Positions 33,803 through 42,331 of a stretch of 64,000 nucleotides of DNA are shown one piece after another; position 1 is the first letter of the stretch, and every line of letters starts with the position of its first letter. The notes below the pieces were generated by a model that was given only the letters and a program-made list of their open reading frames with translations, was not told the DNA's origin and ran no database searches. The stretch lies in the NCBI GenBank assembly GCA_017428635.1, contig JAFRQK010000029.1, positions 1-64,000 of the forward strand. The letters run 5' to 3'. The translations under genes and the position numbers were made by a program. The DNA comes from Clostridia bacterium (GTDB taxonomy: Bacteria; Bacillota; Clostridia; Oscillospirales; CAG-272).

Positions 33803-33967
33803 TCAACCCCCGATATTACCGAGAATGTACTGGACGAGATAGACTATGCCGCCTCCCGCCATGAGAACGGCGAGGATTATGCACATCAGCCGGATCGCCT
33901 TCTGCGCCGGCGTAGCCCGTTTTTTCGTGACGTTCTGTCCTCTGTTCGCGTTTTTCTTCTTTGCCAT
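33803..33967 (-). CDS. Small basic single-pass membrane protein, 54 residues
   Basis: This short gene starts MAKKKNANRG and ends with a stop 4 bases before the amidohydrolase gene. AAAGGA lies upstream of its ATG, and it begins 12 bases after the parC-type gene. Residues 2-26 are strongly basic (Lys/Arg) and 27-50 form one hydrophobic helix (LMCIILAVLMAGGGIVYLVQ), giving a basic cytoplasmic tail and a membrane anchor. The pattern resembles small Firmicutes proteins such as DUF4044, but the match is by overall shape only. Spacing, direction and the coding match make it a real gene. Function unknown. Confidence 0.75.
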   Translation of the reverse strand: MAKKKNANRGQNVTKKRATPAQKAIRLMCIILAVLMAGGGIVYLVQYILGNIGG

Positions 33968-33979
33968 CGCTTTGATCCT

Positions 33980-36202
33980 TTACTCCATTGTTATCTGCTC
34001 GCCGGACGACTCGACCGCGACCGCGGTTGCCGGGATCTTGATCTTTCTTATCTTCGGCACGTCGGCGTACTTCGCGGCGTCTTCGCCCGCATACGCTGCG
34101 ACGACTTTCTGATTCCTCTTAAGGGAGAGGAGAGTGACGCCCGCGGACGTTCTCGTCGTTTTTGTCGGAATGAGCGAGGACGATATCAGGATCCCCCTGC
34201 CCTCGTTCGTCATAAGAACGATATCCGTCGGGCCGTGTTCGTAGAACGCGGCGACGATAGGAGCCGCCTCCGAATAGGCGTTTATAAGGCGTCTTCTGTT
34301 CGCTTTCGTCTCGTAAGCGGAAACGGGTATGCGAACGCCCTTGCCGTTCTCAAACAGGAAGACTACGTATTTGTCCTCGGGGTAGTTTTTGAGCGCCTTC
34401 ATCATGATGACACCCTCGCCCTCGTCGAAGCCGAGTTTGGCGGGAATGAAGTCTCCGAGCGACGACGCTTTGACCTGATCGAAATCGGAAACTCTCGCCT
34501 TGTACGCCTTCGCCTTATCGGAGAAGAAGAGCAGTTCCGCGATATTCTCGGTGTCCTCGGAGTTGCGCACGTCGTCGCCTTCCTTGAACTTCTGCTCGTC
34601 TGCGCCGCGAAGCGACTGATACGTAATTTTCTTGAAATAGCCCTCTCTGGAAAGGAGGACCAGCACGCCGTAGTTCTCGGTGACGTCGACGGTCGGAGTA
34701 TCGACAATGTCCTCCGGGAAGACGAGGAACGTTTTTCTCGGCTTTCCGAACTTCTTTTTGACTTCCTTGAGCTGTTCGATTATCCGCGCCTTGATCCGCA
34801 GATCGTCGGCGACGGTCAGTTCGAGATCGGCTATCTCCGCCTGAAGCGATTCGATCTCGCGGATGCGCCCGATTATATATTCGCGGTTAAGGTGACGGAG
34901 TTTTATCTCCGCGATGTATTCCGCCTGGATCTGATCGATCCCGAAACCCTCCATCAGGCGCGGGACGACGTCCGATTCCTTCTCCGTACCGCGGACGATC
35001 GCGATCGCTCGGTCGATGTCGAGCAGGATCTTGCCGAGCGCACGGAGAAGGTGAAGCTTGTCTTTCTTTTTGGAGAGTTCGAAGGTCAGCTCGCGCCTCA
35101 GGCAGCCGATCCTGAACGTTATCCACTCCCTGATGATGCCTCCGACGCCGAGCGTCTGCGGCGCGCCGTTGATAAGCACGTTGAAGTTGCAGGCGAAGTT
35201 GTCTTCAAGTTTCGTGAGGCGGAAGAGTTTCGCCATGAGCTGGTCGGGATCGGTCCCGCGGCGAACGTCGAGAGTCAGTTTGAACCCGTTTTTGTCTATC
35301 GAATCGCGGTAGTCGGATATCTCCTTGAGTTTCCCTTCCTTCATCAGGTCGGCGATCTTGTCCAGGATCTGTTCGATCGACGTCGAATAGGGTATCTCGA
35401 GTATCTCGATCACGTTGTCTTTTTTGTTGAAAGCATATCTTGCGCGGAGTTTGAACGAGCCGACTCCGGTCTCATAGATCGCCTTCATCTGCTCTCTGTC
35501 GTAGATCAGATCGCCGCCGCCCGGGAAATCGGGCGCTTTGATCAGATCGAGAAGACGGTCGGTCGGCGTCTTCGGATTCTTGAGGACGGCGATAGTGCCG
35601 TCGCAGATCTCAGCGAGGTTGAACGAGCAGATATTCGACGCCATTCCGACGGCGATACCCTTGTTGTTCGAGACGAGAATATTCGGGAACGTGGTCGGCA
35701 AAAGGGCAGGCTCCGTCATCGTATTGTCGTAATTGGGTATCATATCGACGGCGTTCTTGTCGATGCCGCCGAAGATCTCCGCGCAGATCGGCGCGAGTTT
35801 GACCTCGGTGTACCTCGCCGCGGCGAATTTCATATCGGAGGAATACTGCTTGCCGAAGCTTCCTTTCGATTCGACGAAAGGATGAAGGAGAGATTCGTTG
35901 CCGCGCGTCAGGCGGACGAGCGTCTCGTAGATCGCCGCGTCGCCGTGCGGGTTCAGACGCATCGTCTGACCGACGACGTTCGCGCTCTTCGTCAATCCGC
36001 CCGAGAGAAGTCCCATCCTGTACATCGTGTACAGGAGTTTTCTGTGGGACGGTTTGAAGCCGTCGATCTCCGGGATGGCGCGCGAGACGATCACCGTCAT
36101 AACGTACGGCATATAGTTCTTCTCGATCGTCTCCGTTATCGCCTGATCGGTGATGAACGCCTCTTTTATCTCTCTTTCGGGTTCTTTCTTCTTTCTTGCC
36201 AT
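33980..36202 (-). CDS. parC: DNA topoisomerase IV/gyrase subunit A (ParC-type)
   Basis: This 740-residue subunit cuts and rejoins DNA during topoisomerase action. The catalytic tyrosine is Tyr131 in FAAARYTEV; the quinolone-region motif HGDAAIYETLVRLTR lies at 86-100. The coiled-coil gate follows, with the C-terminal beta-pinwheel after about residue 490, where blades are short and irregular and there is no clear GyrA-box (QRRGGKG). ParC rather than GyrA is therefore favoured. No parE or gyrB gene lies next to it, unlike most Firmicutes. It sits within the coaE-to-amidohydrolase operon, 17 bases after tsaC. Confidence 0.85.
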   Translation of the reverse strand: MARKKKEPEREIKEAFITDQAITETIEKNYMPYVMTVIVSRAIPEIDGFKPSHRKLLYTMYRMGLLSGGLTKSANVVGQTMRLNPHGDAAIYETLVRLTRGNESLLHPFVESKGSFGKQYSSDMKFAAARYTEVKLAPICAEIFGGIDKNAVDMIPNYDNTMTEPALLPTTFPNILVSNNKGIAVGMASNICSFNLAEICDGTIAVLKNPKTPTDRLLDLIKAPDFPGGGDLIYDREQMKAIYETGVGSFKLRARYAFNKKDNVIEILEIPYSTSIEQILDKIADLMKEGKLKEISDYRDSIDKNGFKLTLDVRRGTDPDQLMAKLFRLTKLEDNFACNFNVLINGAPQTLGVGGIIREWITFRIGCLRRELTFELSKKKDKLHLLRALGKILLDIDRAIAIVRGTEKESDVVPRLMEGFGIDQIQAEYIAEIKLRHLNREYIIGRIREIESLQAEIADLELTVADDLRIKARIIEQLKEVKKKFGKPRKTFLVFPEDIVDTPTVDVTENYGVLVLLSREGYFKKITYQSLRGADEQKFKEGDDVRNSEDTENIAELLFFSDKAKAYKARVSDFDQVKASSLGDFIPAKLGFDEGEGVIMMKALKNYPEDKYVVFLFENGKGVRIPVSAYETKANRRRLINAYSEAAPIVAAFYEHGPTDIVLMTNEGRGILISSSLIPTKTTRTSAGVTLLSLKRNQKVVAAYAGEDAAKYADVPKIRKIKIPATAVAVESSGEQITME

Positions 36203-36219
36203 TATACCGGTGCCTTTCG

Positions 36220-37248
36220 TCAGTTTTCAGGTGTTGTTATCTTGCCTCCGGCGGCTCGGATGAGCCGGTTGTAAAGCGCTAAAAATTTGCCCGTTTTCGG
36301 CGGAACACGGACGTAAACTCTGTCGAGCGACAGCTCGTCCGCCTGCCGCAGCAGGGAAAAGAATGCGTGACACATGTCGTCCGCTCCTCCGTCTCCCGAG
36401 AGAAGCGCCGTTCCCTTCACCTGATCGGCATATCCGTCGGGTACGATCGCGCCGACGCGCGGAGCGGGATCGCAGTTCGCCGCGTCTATCATCTCTTCAA
36501 GCGCGCCTTCGTACGCTATGACCTCGGCGCGCGGGGAGTAATGCTTGTATTTCATCCCGGGGGAAAGCGGTCTGTCGCCCGAGAGCGACGGATCGGTGAC
36601 CGCTCCGGCGATCCTGACCGACCTCATGACCTCTGCCAGCATATCCGCGGTGACGTCGCCGGGGCGCAGGATCGTGCATCCGCCGTCTCCGTCAAGCGAG
36701 ATGACCGTCGACTCAACGCCTACGCGGCAGGGGCCGCCGTCGATGATCGCGTCGATCCTGCCGTCAAGATCGGCAAGCACGTGCGCCGCCTCCGTCGGCG
36801 ACGGAGAACCCGATCTGTTTGCGGACGGAGCCGCTATCGGACAGCCGGACGCTTTTATCAAAGCGCGCGCCGCGGGGTGTTCCGGGCAGCGCACCGCCAC
36901 CGTGTCGAGCCCGCCCGTGACGGACGGATCGATCTTTTCGGTTTTTTTGAGAACGACCGTCAGCGGACCGGGCATGAACCGTTCGGCGAGACGGTAAAAC
37001 TCGCTCTGAACGACGGCGAAATCCTCCGCCTCGTTCGGCTCCGACACGTGAACGATGAGCGGGTTGTCCGAAGGACGCCCCTTCGCCTCGTATATCTTTT
37101 TCGCAGCTCCGGGATAATATGCCGACGCGCCGAGACCGTAGACCGTCTCCGTGGGGAACGCGACGAGCCCGCCGCGCTTTATTATATCCGCGGCGTATGC
37201 TATCGCACCGTCGGATACCGGCAGAACGACCGTCTTTTTTTCACTCAC
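36220..37248 (-). CDS. L-threonylcarbamoyladenylate synthase (Sua5/YwlC type)
   Basis: This 342-residue enzyme uses threonine, bicarbonate and ATP to make the intermediate for the t6A37 modification of ANN-decoding tRNAs. The YrdC domain covers about 1-200, with VAFPTETVYGLGA, KGRPSDNPLIVHV and PSANRSGSPSPT. The C-terminal Sua5 domain (about 215-342) follows LSPGMKYKHYSPRAEV. The length matches YwlC/Sua5 rather than the short TsaC. It overlaps prfA by 8 bases, and the prfA-ywlC neighbourhood is common in Firmicutes. A TcdA-type dehydratase at 52.6 kb would act later on the same modification. Confidence 0.93.
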   Translation of the reverse strand: MSEKKTVVLPVSDGAIAYAADIIKRGGLVAFPTETVYGLGASAYYPGAAKKIYEAKGRPSDNPLIVHVSEPNEAEDFAVVQSEFYRLAERFMPGPLTVVLKKTEKIDPSVTGGLDTVAVRCPEHPAARALIKASGCPIAAPSANRSGSPSPTEAAHVLADLDGRIDAIIDGGPCRVGVESTVISLDGDGGCTILRPGDVTADMLAEVMRSVRIAGAVTDPSLSGDRPLSPGMKYKHYSPRAEVIAYEGALEEMIDAANCDPAPRVGAIVPDGYADQVKGTALLSGDGGADDMCHAFFSLLRQADELSLDRVYVRVPPKTGKFLALYNRLIRAAGGKITTPEN

Positions 37249-38320
37249 CGGTCCCGCCCCCTTCTTTGAGACGCGCCGCGGTATCTGCCGTGATCAGCGC
37301 GTCGATAACGGCGTCCATATCTCCGTTGACGAACGATTCGAGCGTGTAAAGCGTCAGACCGATGCGATGATCGGTCACCCTTCCCTGCGGGAAATTATAC
37401 GTTCTGATGCGCTCGCTCCTGTCGCCCGATCCGACCTGGGACCGGCGCGCTCCGGCGATCTTCTCCGTCTGCTCGCGCAGTTTCATATCGTAGAGTTTCG
37501 CGCGAAGGATCTTCATGGCGCGGTCGCGGTTCTTGAACTGGCTTCTCTCGTCCTGACATTCGATAACGATGCCCGTCGGTTTGTGGATAAGACGTATCGC
37601 GGATTCGGTCTTGTTGATATGCTGACCGCCCGCGCCGGAAGACTTGATGGTCTCGACCGTGAGGTCGGCCGGGTTTATCTCGATCTCCACGTCCTCCGCC
37701 TCGGGAAGGACTGCGACCGTCGCGGCGGAAGTGTGGATCCTGCCGGACGTCTCCGTCTCCGGGACGCGCTGGACGCGGTGAACGCCGCCCTCGAATTTGA
37801 ATCTCGACCAGGCGCCGTCTCCCGTCACAATAAAGGAGATCTCCTTGAAGCCGCCGAGCCCCGTCTCGTTTTCGGAAACGAGTTCAACTTTGAAGCCGCG
37901 GCTCGCGGCGTACATCGAATACATACGGAAAAGGACCCCGGCAAAGAGAGCCGCCTCCTCGCCTCCCGTTCCGGCGCGGATCTCGACGACGACGTTTTTA
38001 TCGTCGTCCGGGTCGCGCGGCAGAAGAAGAACGCGAAGCTCGTCTTCGAGTTCCGGGAGACGTTTTTTGAGCGCGTGATATTCCTCGAGAGCGAAGTCCC
38101 TCATTTCGGGATCGTCCTCGGTCTCGGACAGGGAACGCGCCTCCTCGGCAGCGTCCCGCGTCTTTACGTACTCCCTGTATTTCTCGACCGTCGGCAGGAT
38201 CGCTTTCCGCTCTTTCATAAGACGGGTGAGCCTCACCTGATCGGCGGCGACGGCGGGATCGGACAGTTCTTCCTCTATTCGGTCGAAACGGTCCGATACG
38301 TCCTTGAGTTTTTCTATCAT
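37241..38320 (-). CDS. prfA: Peptide chain release factor 1
   Basis: This 359-residue factor terminates translation at UAA and UAG. The catalytic GGQ is in GAGGQHINKTES near residue 229. The tripeptide region that reads the stop codon is PET (VPETETSGRIHTSA), equivalent to the PxT of RF1 and different from the SPF of RF2. The length is normal. The start is 9 bases after the M18 aminopeptidase stop. The methylase PrmC, usually a neighbour, is not in the window. Confidence 0.95.
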   Translation of the reverse strand: MIEKLKDVSDRFDRIEEELSDPAVAADQVRLTRLMKERKAILPTVEKYREYVKTRDAAEEARSLSETEDDPEMRDFALEEYHALKKRLPELEDELRVLLLPRDPDDDKNVVVEIRAGTGGEEAALFAGVLFRMYSMYAASRGFKVELVSENETGLGGFKEISFIVTGDGAWSRFKFEGGVHRVQRVPETETSGRIHTSAATVAVLPEAEDVEIEINPADLTVETIKSSGAGGQHINKTESAIRLIHKPTGIVIECQDERSQFKNRDRAMKILRAKLYDMKLREQTEKIAGARRSQVGSGDRSERIRTYNFPQGRVTDHRIGLTLYTLESFVNGDMDAVIDALITADTAARLKEGGGTGE

Positions 38321-38329
38321 CGGATATTA

Positions 38330-39727
38330 TCAGTCTGCGTTGAACGCGCTGACCGCCTTGTGCGTTTCGTAAAGGTCGGCCTTCGAGATGACCTCGAAAG
38401 GCGCGTGCATCGATATTACGGGAACGCCTATGTCGATCGTGTCGATATTGAGCGTCGAGATGAACATTGCGACCGTTCCGCCGCCGCCCTGATCGACTTT
38501 TCCGAGCTCCGCCATCTGCCATACGACGTCCGCTTTGTCAAGCAGCGCGCGGATCTTCGCAGTGAACTCCGCGCCCGCGTCGTTGGTACTGCTCTTGCCG
38601 CGGCGGCCCGTGTATTTGGCGAGACCGACGCCGCAATGAACGATCGCGGAGTTCGTCTTCTCGTAAACGTCGGGATAATTGGGATCGTACGCCGCGGTAA
38701 CGTCGGCGGAGAGACACGCGGAACGAGCGCGTACGACCGCCGGATCGGCGCCGAGATCACGGGAGATCTTGTCGACGAGGTCGCAGAAGATCTCGCCCTT
38801 CATACCCGTGGGACCGTCGCTGCCAACCTCTTCCTTGTCGGCGAAGATCGCCATTAACGTGCGGCGAGGCGCGTCCGCATGATCGAGAAGCGCAGTGAGG
38901 CAAGGGTAAGCGCAGACGCGGTCGTCGTGACCGTACGCGCCGAGCAGCCATCTGTCGAATCCGATATCGACGCACTTAGCCGCGGGAACGGCGCATATAT
39001 CCGCGCTGAGGAAATCCTCCTCGGTGATCTCGTATTTCTCGTTGAGGATCGAAAGGATCCTGATCTTTACTGCGTCCTTTTCGACCGGTTCGCCGTCGTC
39101 GAACTCGGGCGACGAGCAGATCATGATATTGAGTCCTTCGCCCGAAAACGCTTTGTCAAGCGGCTTGTTCCCCTGATCGCCCGAGAGATGGGGAAGAAGG
39201 TCGGAGATACAGAACTGCGGGTCGCCCGGCTCCTCGCCGACTTTCACGTCAACGGTCGAGCCGTCCTTTTTGACGACGACGCCGTGGATGGCGAGCGGAA
39301 CGGTCGTCCACTGGTATTTTCTGATCCCGCCGTAATAATGCGTTTTGAAATAGCCGATCCCGTCTTTCTCAAAGACCGGGAGGGGCTTGAGATCGAGGCG
39401 CGGGCTGTCGATGTGAGCCGCGCTGATCCTGATCCCGTCTTCGGCGATATCGCCGGAACCGACGACGGCGGCGATAACGCTCTTGTTCCTGTTGTTGACG
39501 TAGAACTTGTCGCCCGGCTTCAGCGTCTTTTGTGGGTCGTATTCCTCAAATCCCGCGGCGGCAAGGCGCGCGACGACCTCTTTTACGGCTTCGCGCTCCG
39601 TTTTCGACGCGTCGAGAAATTCCGCGTATCCGCGGGCGTAGTCCTGCATGGCGGCGAGAGCCGCTCCGTCTTCTCTCTCGAACGCGGTTTTCTTCTTGTA
39701 GATCAGTTCCTCATATTTGTCGCTCAT
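38330..39727 (-). CDS. M18-family aminopeptidase
   Basis: This 465-residue zinc aminopeptidase of family M18 (yeast ApeI, human DNPEP type) is cytosolic. Metal-ligand and catalytic segments are AHIDSPRLDLK near 102, DDRVCAYPCL near 268, FADKEEVGSDGP near 295 and the C-terminal VPVISMHAPFEV. It removes N-terminal amino acids, typically acidic or hydrophobic. The AAAGGAAG site precedes the ATG by about 8 bases. With pcp at 6.6 kb it points to active peptide recycling. It is third in the coaE-led operon. Confidence 0.93.
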   Translation of the reverse strand: MSDKYEELIYKKKTAFEREDGAALAAMQDYARGYAEFLDASKTEREAVKEVVARLAAAGFEEYDPQKTLKPGDKFYVNNRNKSVIAAVVGSGDIAEDGIRISAAHIDSPRLDLKPLPVFEKDGIGYFKTHYYGGIRKYQWTTVPLAIHGVVVKKDGSTVDVKVGEEPGDPQFCISDLLPHLSGDQGNKPLDKAFSGEGLNIMICSSPEFDDGEPVEKDAVKIRILSILNEKYEITEEDFLSADICAVPAAKCVDIGFDRWLLGAYGHDDRVCAYPCLTALLDHADAPRRTLMAIFADKEEVGSDGPTGMKGEIFCDLVDKISRDLGADPAVVRARSACLSADVTAAYDPNYPDVYEKTNSAIVHCGVGLAKYTGRRGKSSTNDAGAEFTAKIRALLDKADVVWQMAELGKVDQGGGGTVAMFISTLNIDTIDIGVPVISMHAPFEVISKADLYETHKAVSAFNAD

Positions 39728-39756
39728 TTTATATACTTCCTTTCGGCTTTTTGATC

Positions 39757-40323
39757 TCAGTTATAAAGCGATTTGTATTTCGCGGCAATGCTTTCGAGTT
39801 TTTCCACCTCCGCGGCGACCGACTCGTCGGGGATCGTGAGTTTACCCATCTCGCCGAGAAGCTCCGGGTCCTCGCGCCAGAGATCGACGGCTTCACGGCT
39901 CGACGCGACGGCTGCGAAGACCTGTTCCCACCGTCCGTACGAGGAGTATAGGATCGACAGGTAGTACGTACCGTAACGAATATTCGTCTCGGGATCGTAA
40001 AGAATGCCGTCGGTCAGGTCTTCTCTCGTCACGGAGAGAAGACGGGTGAATTCGACGGGCTTGAGGCCCGTCAGTCCCACGCCGGTGTCGCTCCCGACGT
40101 AATTGGACCGGAAGTCGCTCTTGTACTTGATCACGGCGTAAACGACTTCCTCGGGAATGGCGTACTCGGCGGCGTACTTTTCCACGTGCTCCGAGAACTC
40201 TCTCGGATACTTCTTATAGTCCATATTCCGGCTCACGGTCTGCCACACGAAACCCATCGCGACTGACAGCGCGATAATGGCGGCGATCACCGCGGACCTC
40301 AAAAGCGCTCTTTTATATTTCAT
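39757..40323 (-). CDS. Lytic transglycosylase-like protein lacking the catalytic Glu
   Basis: This 188-residue membrane-anchored protein has one hydrophobic segment (about 9-28) and an SLT-like domain (about 40-165). The family's catalytic motif (AVI..ES.F) appears here as AVIKYKSDF, with Lys in place of the Glu, and the GxxGLMQ motif appears as GVGLTGLKP. NIRYGTYYLS and YGRWEQVFAAV preserve the later family motifs, so the fold is likely kept. It is probably a non-catalytic peptidoglycan-binding relative. It overlaps coaE by 4 bases, an arrangement common in Clostridia for active SLT proteins. Confidence 0.82.
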   Translation of the reverse strand: MKYKRALLRSAVIAAIIALSVAMGFVWQTVSRNMDYKKYPREFSEHVEKYAAEYAIPEEVVYAVIKYKSDFRSNYVGSDTGVGLTGLKPVEFTRLLSVTREDLTDGILYDPETNIRYGTYYLSILYSSYGRWEQVFAAVASSREAVDLWREDPELLGEMGKLTIPDESVAAEVEKLESIAAKYKSLYN

Positions 40324-40961
40324 CCCTCGTATTTTTCCTTTATGATCTCTGCTATCCTTCCGACGTCTTTTCTGATCGAGGAGAGCGGGCGGTCGGTGTC
40401 GATCAGAAGATCGACGGGAAGCTCTTCCGGCCTTGCCTGCGCCGCGAGCCTCGCCCCGGCGCTCGCCGCATCGATACCGTCACGGTCCGAGATGCGTTCG
40501 ATCAGCACTTCGTCCGGCGCGTCGGTCGCGATGACAAGATCGCATTTTTTGTCTAGACCGCTCTCGAACAGAAGCGGGGCGTCTACGATAACGGCGGAAA
40601 AACCGCGCCTTCCGAGTTCCTCGGCGAGCCTCAGCGTCTGTTCGATAATGAACGGATGGGCGGTACGGTTCAGAAGTTCCCTCTTTTCGGCTCCGTCCTC
40701 CGCGAAAACGGCGGAACGGACGAATTCTCTGTTGAGCGAGCCGTCCTCAAGAACGGTCCCCTCGCCGAAGATATCCGAAAGCGCGGCGAGACACTCGCTG
40801 ATCTTCCCCTTTTCACGGGACGGACCCGTCAGATCGCGCCATACCGCGTCGGTATCGATCGACGGCACGCCGAACTCTTCAAAAAAGGACGCTACGGTCC
40901 CTTTTCCCGAGCCGCTTCTGCCGCAGAGCCCGATCAGCGCGGGCGTCTTTTTTTTCTTCAT
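40320..40961 (-). CDS. coaE: Dephospho-CoA kinase
   Basis: This 213-residue kinase catalyses the last step of coenzyme A synthesis. The start is the ATG at 40961 (MKKKKTPALIGL), preceded by GGGAGCGGTGAG; an upstream in-frame ATG at 40988 lacks a ribosome site. The P-loop is GRSGSGKGT (about 13-21). DTDAVWRDL (near 37) and DAPLLFESGLD (near 115) are the substrate and lid motifs. It is first in the operon and downstream of a good promoter. No other CoA gene is present. Confidence 0.93.
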   Translation of the reverse strand: MKKKKTPALIGLCGRSGSGKGTVASFFEEFGVPSIDTDAVWRDLTGPSREKGKISECLAALSDIFGEGTVLEDGSLNREFVRSAVFAEDGAEKRELLNRTAHPFIIEQTLRLAEELGRRGFSAVIVDAPLLFESGLDKKCDLVIATDAPDEVLIERISDRDGIDAASAGARLAAQARPEELPVDLLIDTDRPLSSIRKDVGRIAEIIKEKYEG

Positions 40962-40994
40962 AAACTCACCGCTCCCATAATTCTCCAAGTATAT

Positions 40995-41023
40995 ATTATA
41001 CTATATCAAGGGTCGGTTTGCAA
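40995..41023 (-). promoter_or_regulatory. Promoter of the coaE-to-amidohydrolase operon
   Basis: On the minus strand, TTGCAA (41023-41018), a 17-base spacer and TATAAT (41000-40995). Confidence 0.8.
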
Positions 41024-41069
41024 GAGAAAGAAAGGTCGTTTTTCGCGCGCGTCAATATCGAAAAACCCG

Positions 41070-41098
41070 TTGTAATGTTCCCCGTTTTCTGATAAAAT
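41070..41098 (+). promoter_or_regulatory. Promoter of the Gfo/Idh/MocA gene at 41.2 kb
   Basis: TTGTAA (41070-41075), a 17-base spacer and TAAAAT (41093-41098), divergent from the coaE promoter. Confidence 0.75.
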
Positions 41099-41158
41099 GA
41101 GATACGGTAAATATTCCCGCGACATACGTTCCGGGTATCGGAAAAGGAGACTGTCACT

Positions 41159-42283
41159 ATGATCAAAGTCGGAGTAGTCGGCGCGAGAGCGGAATCGTTC
41201 TTCAGCGCGTTCGCCGCGAGAGACGACGCGAAGATCACCGCGGTCTGCGATCTGGACGAAGAGACCGTCGAGGCGATCGGAGACCGCCTTTCCCTGCCGA
41301 AGGAATCGAGATTCAGGATATACGAGGATATGCTCGACCGCGCGGATATAGACGCCGTCCTCATCGCGACGCCGATGCAGTGCCACGTGCCCCAGGCGAT
41401 AAAAGCCCTGCAGTCGGGCCGCCACGTGATGTGCGAGGTCACCGCCGCAGTTACGATGGACGAGCTGTGGTGGCTGATCGAAGCGGTCGAGAAATCGGGC
41501 AAGATCTATATGTATTCCGAAAACTACTGCTACACCCCTGAAATGCAGATAGTCAAGGAAATGGCGCGCGCCGGAATGTTCGGCAAGATCTATTACGCGG
41601 AGGGCGAGTACACGCACGACTGTACCGACCTGCGTACCTGGCACGGTCAGGTCGGCTGGAGATCGTACTGGCAGATGGGAACGCGCGGAGCGTTCTATCC
41701 GACGCACTCCCTCGGCCCCGTTATGCAGTGCTTCGACGACGACGAGAGGATCACGGAGATCGCGTGCTTCTCCTCGGGAAACCACAACCCGTACGGTCTG
41801 CGAAACGACGACGTGAATCAGGTGATGTGCCGTCTGAAGAGCGGCGGGCTCGTCAAGATCCGCGTGGACACCATATCTCCCCGTCCGCACGCGCTGACTT
41901 ACTATCAGATACAGGGTACGAAAGGCTGCTTCGAGGCGCCTCGCACGGGCGGCGATCACGTCGTGGCGGTCGATACCGAGGAGAATCCCGAGGGCCATAC
42001 CGCGTGGCGTTCTCTTTACGATTTCAGTTATATGCTTCCCGACCGGTTCAAATCGGGCGCGGGCAGCGGCGCGGGCCACGGAGGCGGCGACTATTATATC
42101 GTCGAGGACTTCGTGACGGCGATAAAGAAAAACGAGACGCCTTACCTGAACGTGTACCGCGCGGCTGAGTGGACCGCGGTCGCGCTGCTCAGCCAGCTCT
42201 CCGTGACGAACAACGGCAGAATTATGGAAATGCCGAACTTCAGACCGGGAATGAGCTGGGAAGAAAAAAGAATCAAGTTATAA
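41159..42283 (+). CDS. Gfo/Idh/MocA-family oxidoreductase
   Basis: This 374-residue NAD(P)-dependent sugar oxidoreductase begins with the Rossmann segment VGVVGARAESFFS. The conserved catalytic-region segment HVMCEVTAAV (near 93) replaces the usual EKP motif, so the catalytic Lys is not obvious. The C-terminal domain carries DVNQVMCRLKSGGLVKI and GGGDYYIVEDFV, with a His/Gly-rich stretch. Members oxidise or epimerise sugars, and GH109-type members hydrolyse GalNAc through NAD. The EV motif in place of EKP is compatible with the GH109-like side, but this is uncertain. It is a single-gene transcript with its own promoter and terminator. Confidence 0.85.
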   Translation: MIKVGVVGARAESFFSAFAARDDAKITAVCDLDEETVEAIGDRLSLPKESRFRIYEDMLDRADIDAVLIATPMQCHVPQAIKALQSGRHVMCEVTAAVTMDELWWLIEAVEKSGKIYMYSENYCYTPEMQIVKEMARAGMFGKIYYAEGEYTHDCTDLRTWHGQVGWRSYWQMGTRGAFYPTHSLGPVMQCFDDDERITEIACFSSGNHNPYGLRNDDVNQVMCRLKSGGLVKIRVDTISPRPHALTYYQIQGTKGCFEAPRTGGDHVVAVDTEENPEGHTAWRSLYDFSYMLPDRFKSGAGSGAGHGGGDYYIVEDFVTAIKKNETPYLNVYRAAEWTAVALLSQLSVTNNGRIMEMPNFRPGMSWEEKRIKL

Positions 42284-42286
42284 AAC

Positions 42287-42327
42287 AAAAAAGGCGGCAG
42301 GCACCGAAAAGTGCCTGCCGCCTTTTT
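42287..42327. terminator. Bidirectional rho-independent terminator
   Basis: The stem AAGGCGGCAGGCAC/GTGCCTGCCGCCTT (42291-42324) is flanked by A and T tracts between convergent genes. Confidence 0.9.
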
Positions 42328-42331
42328 TGAT

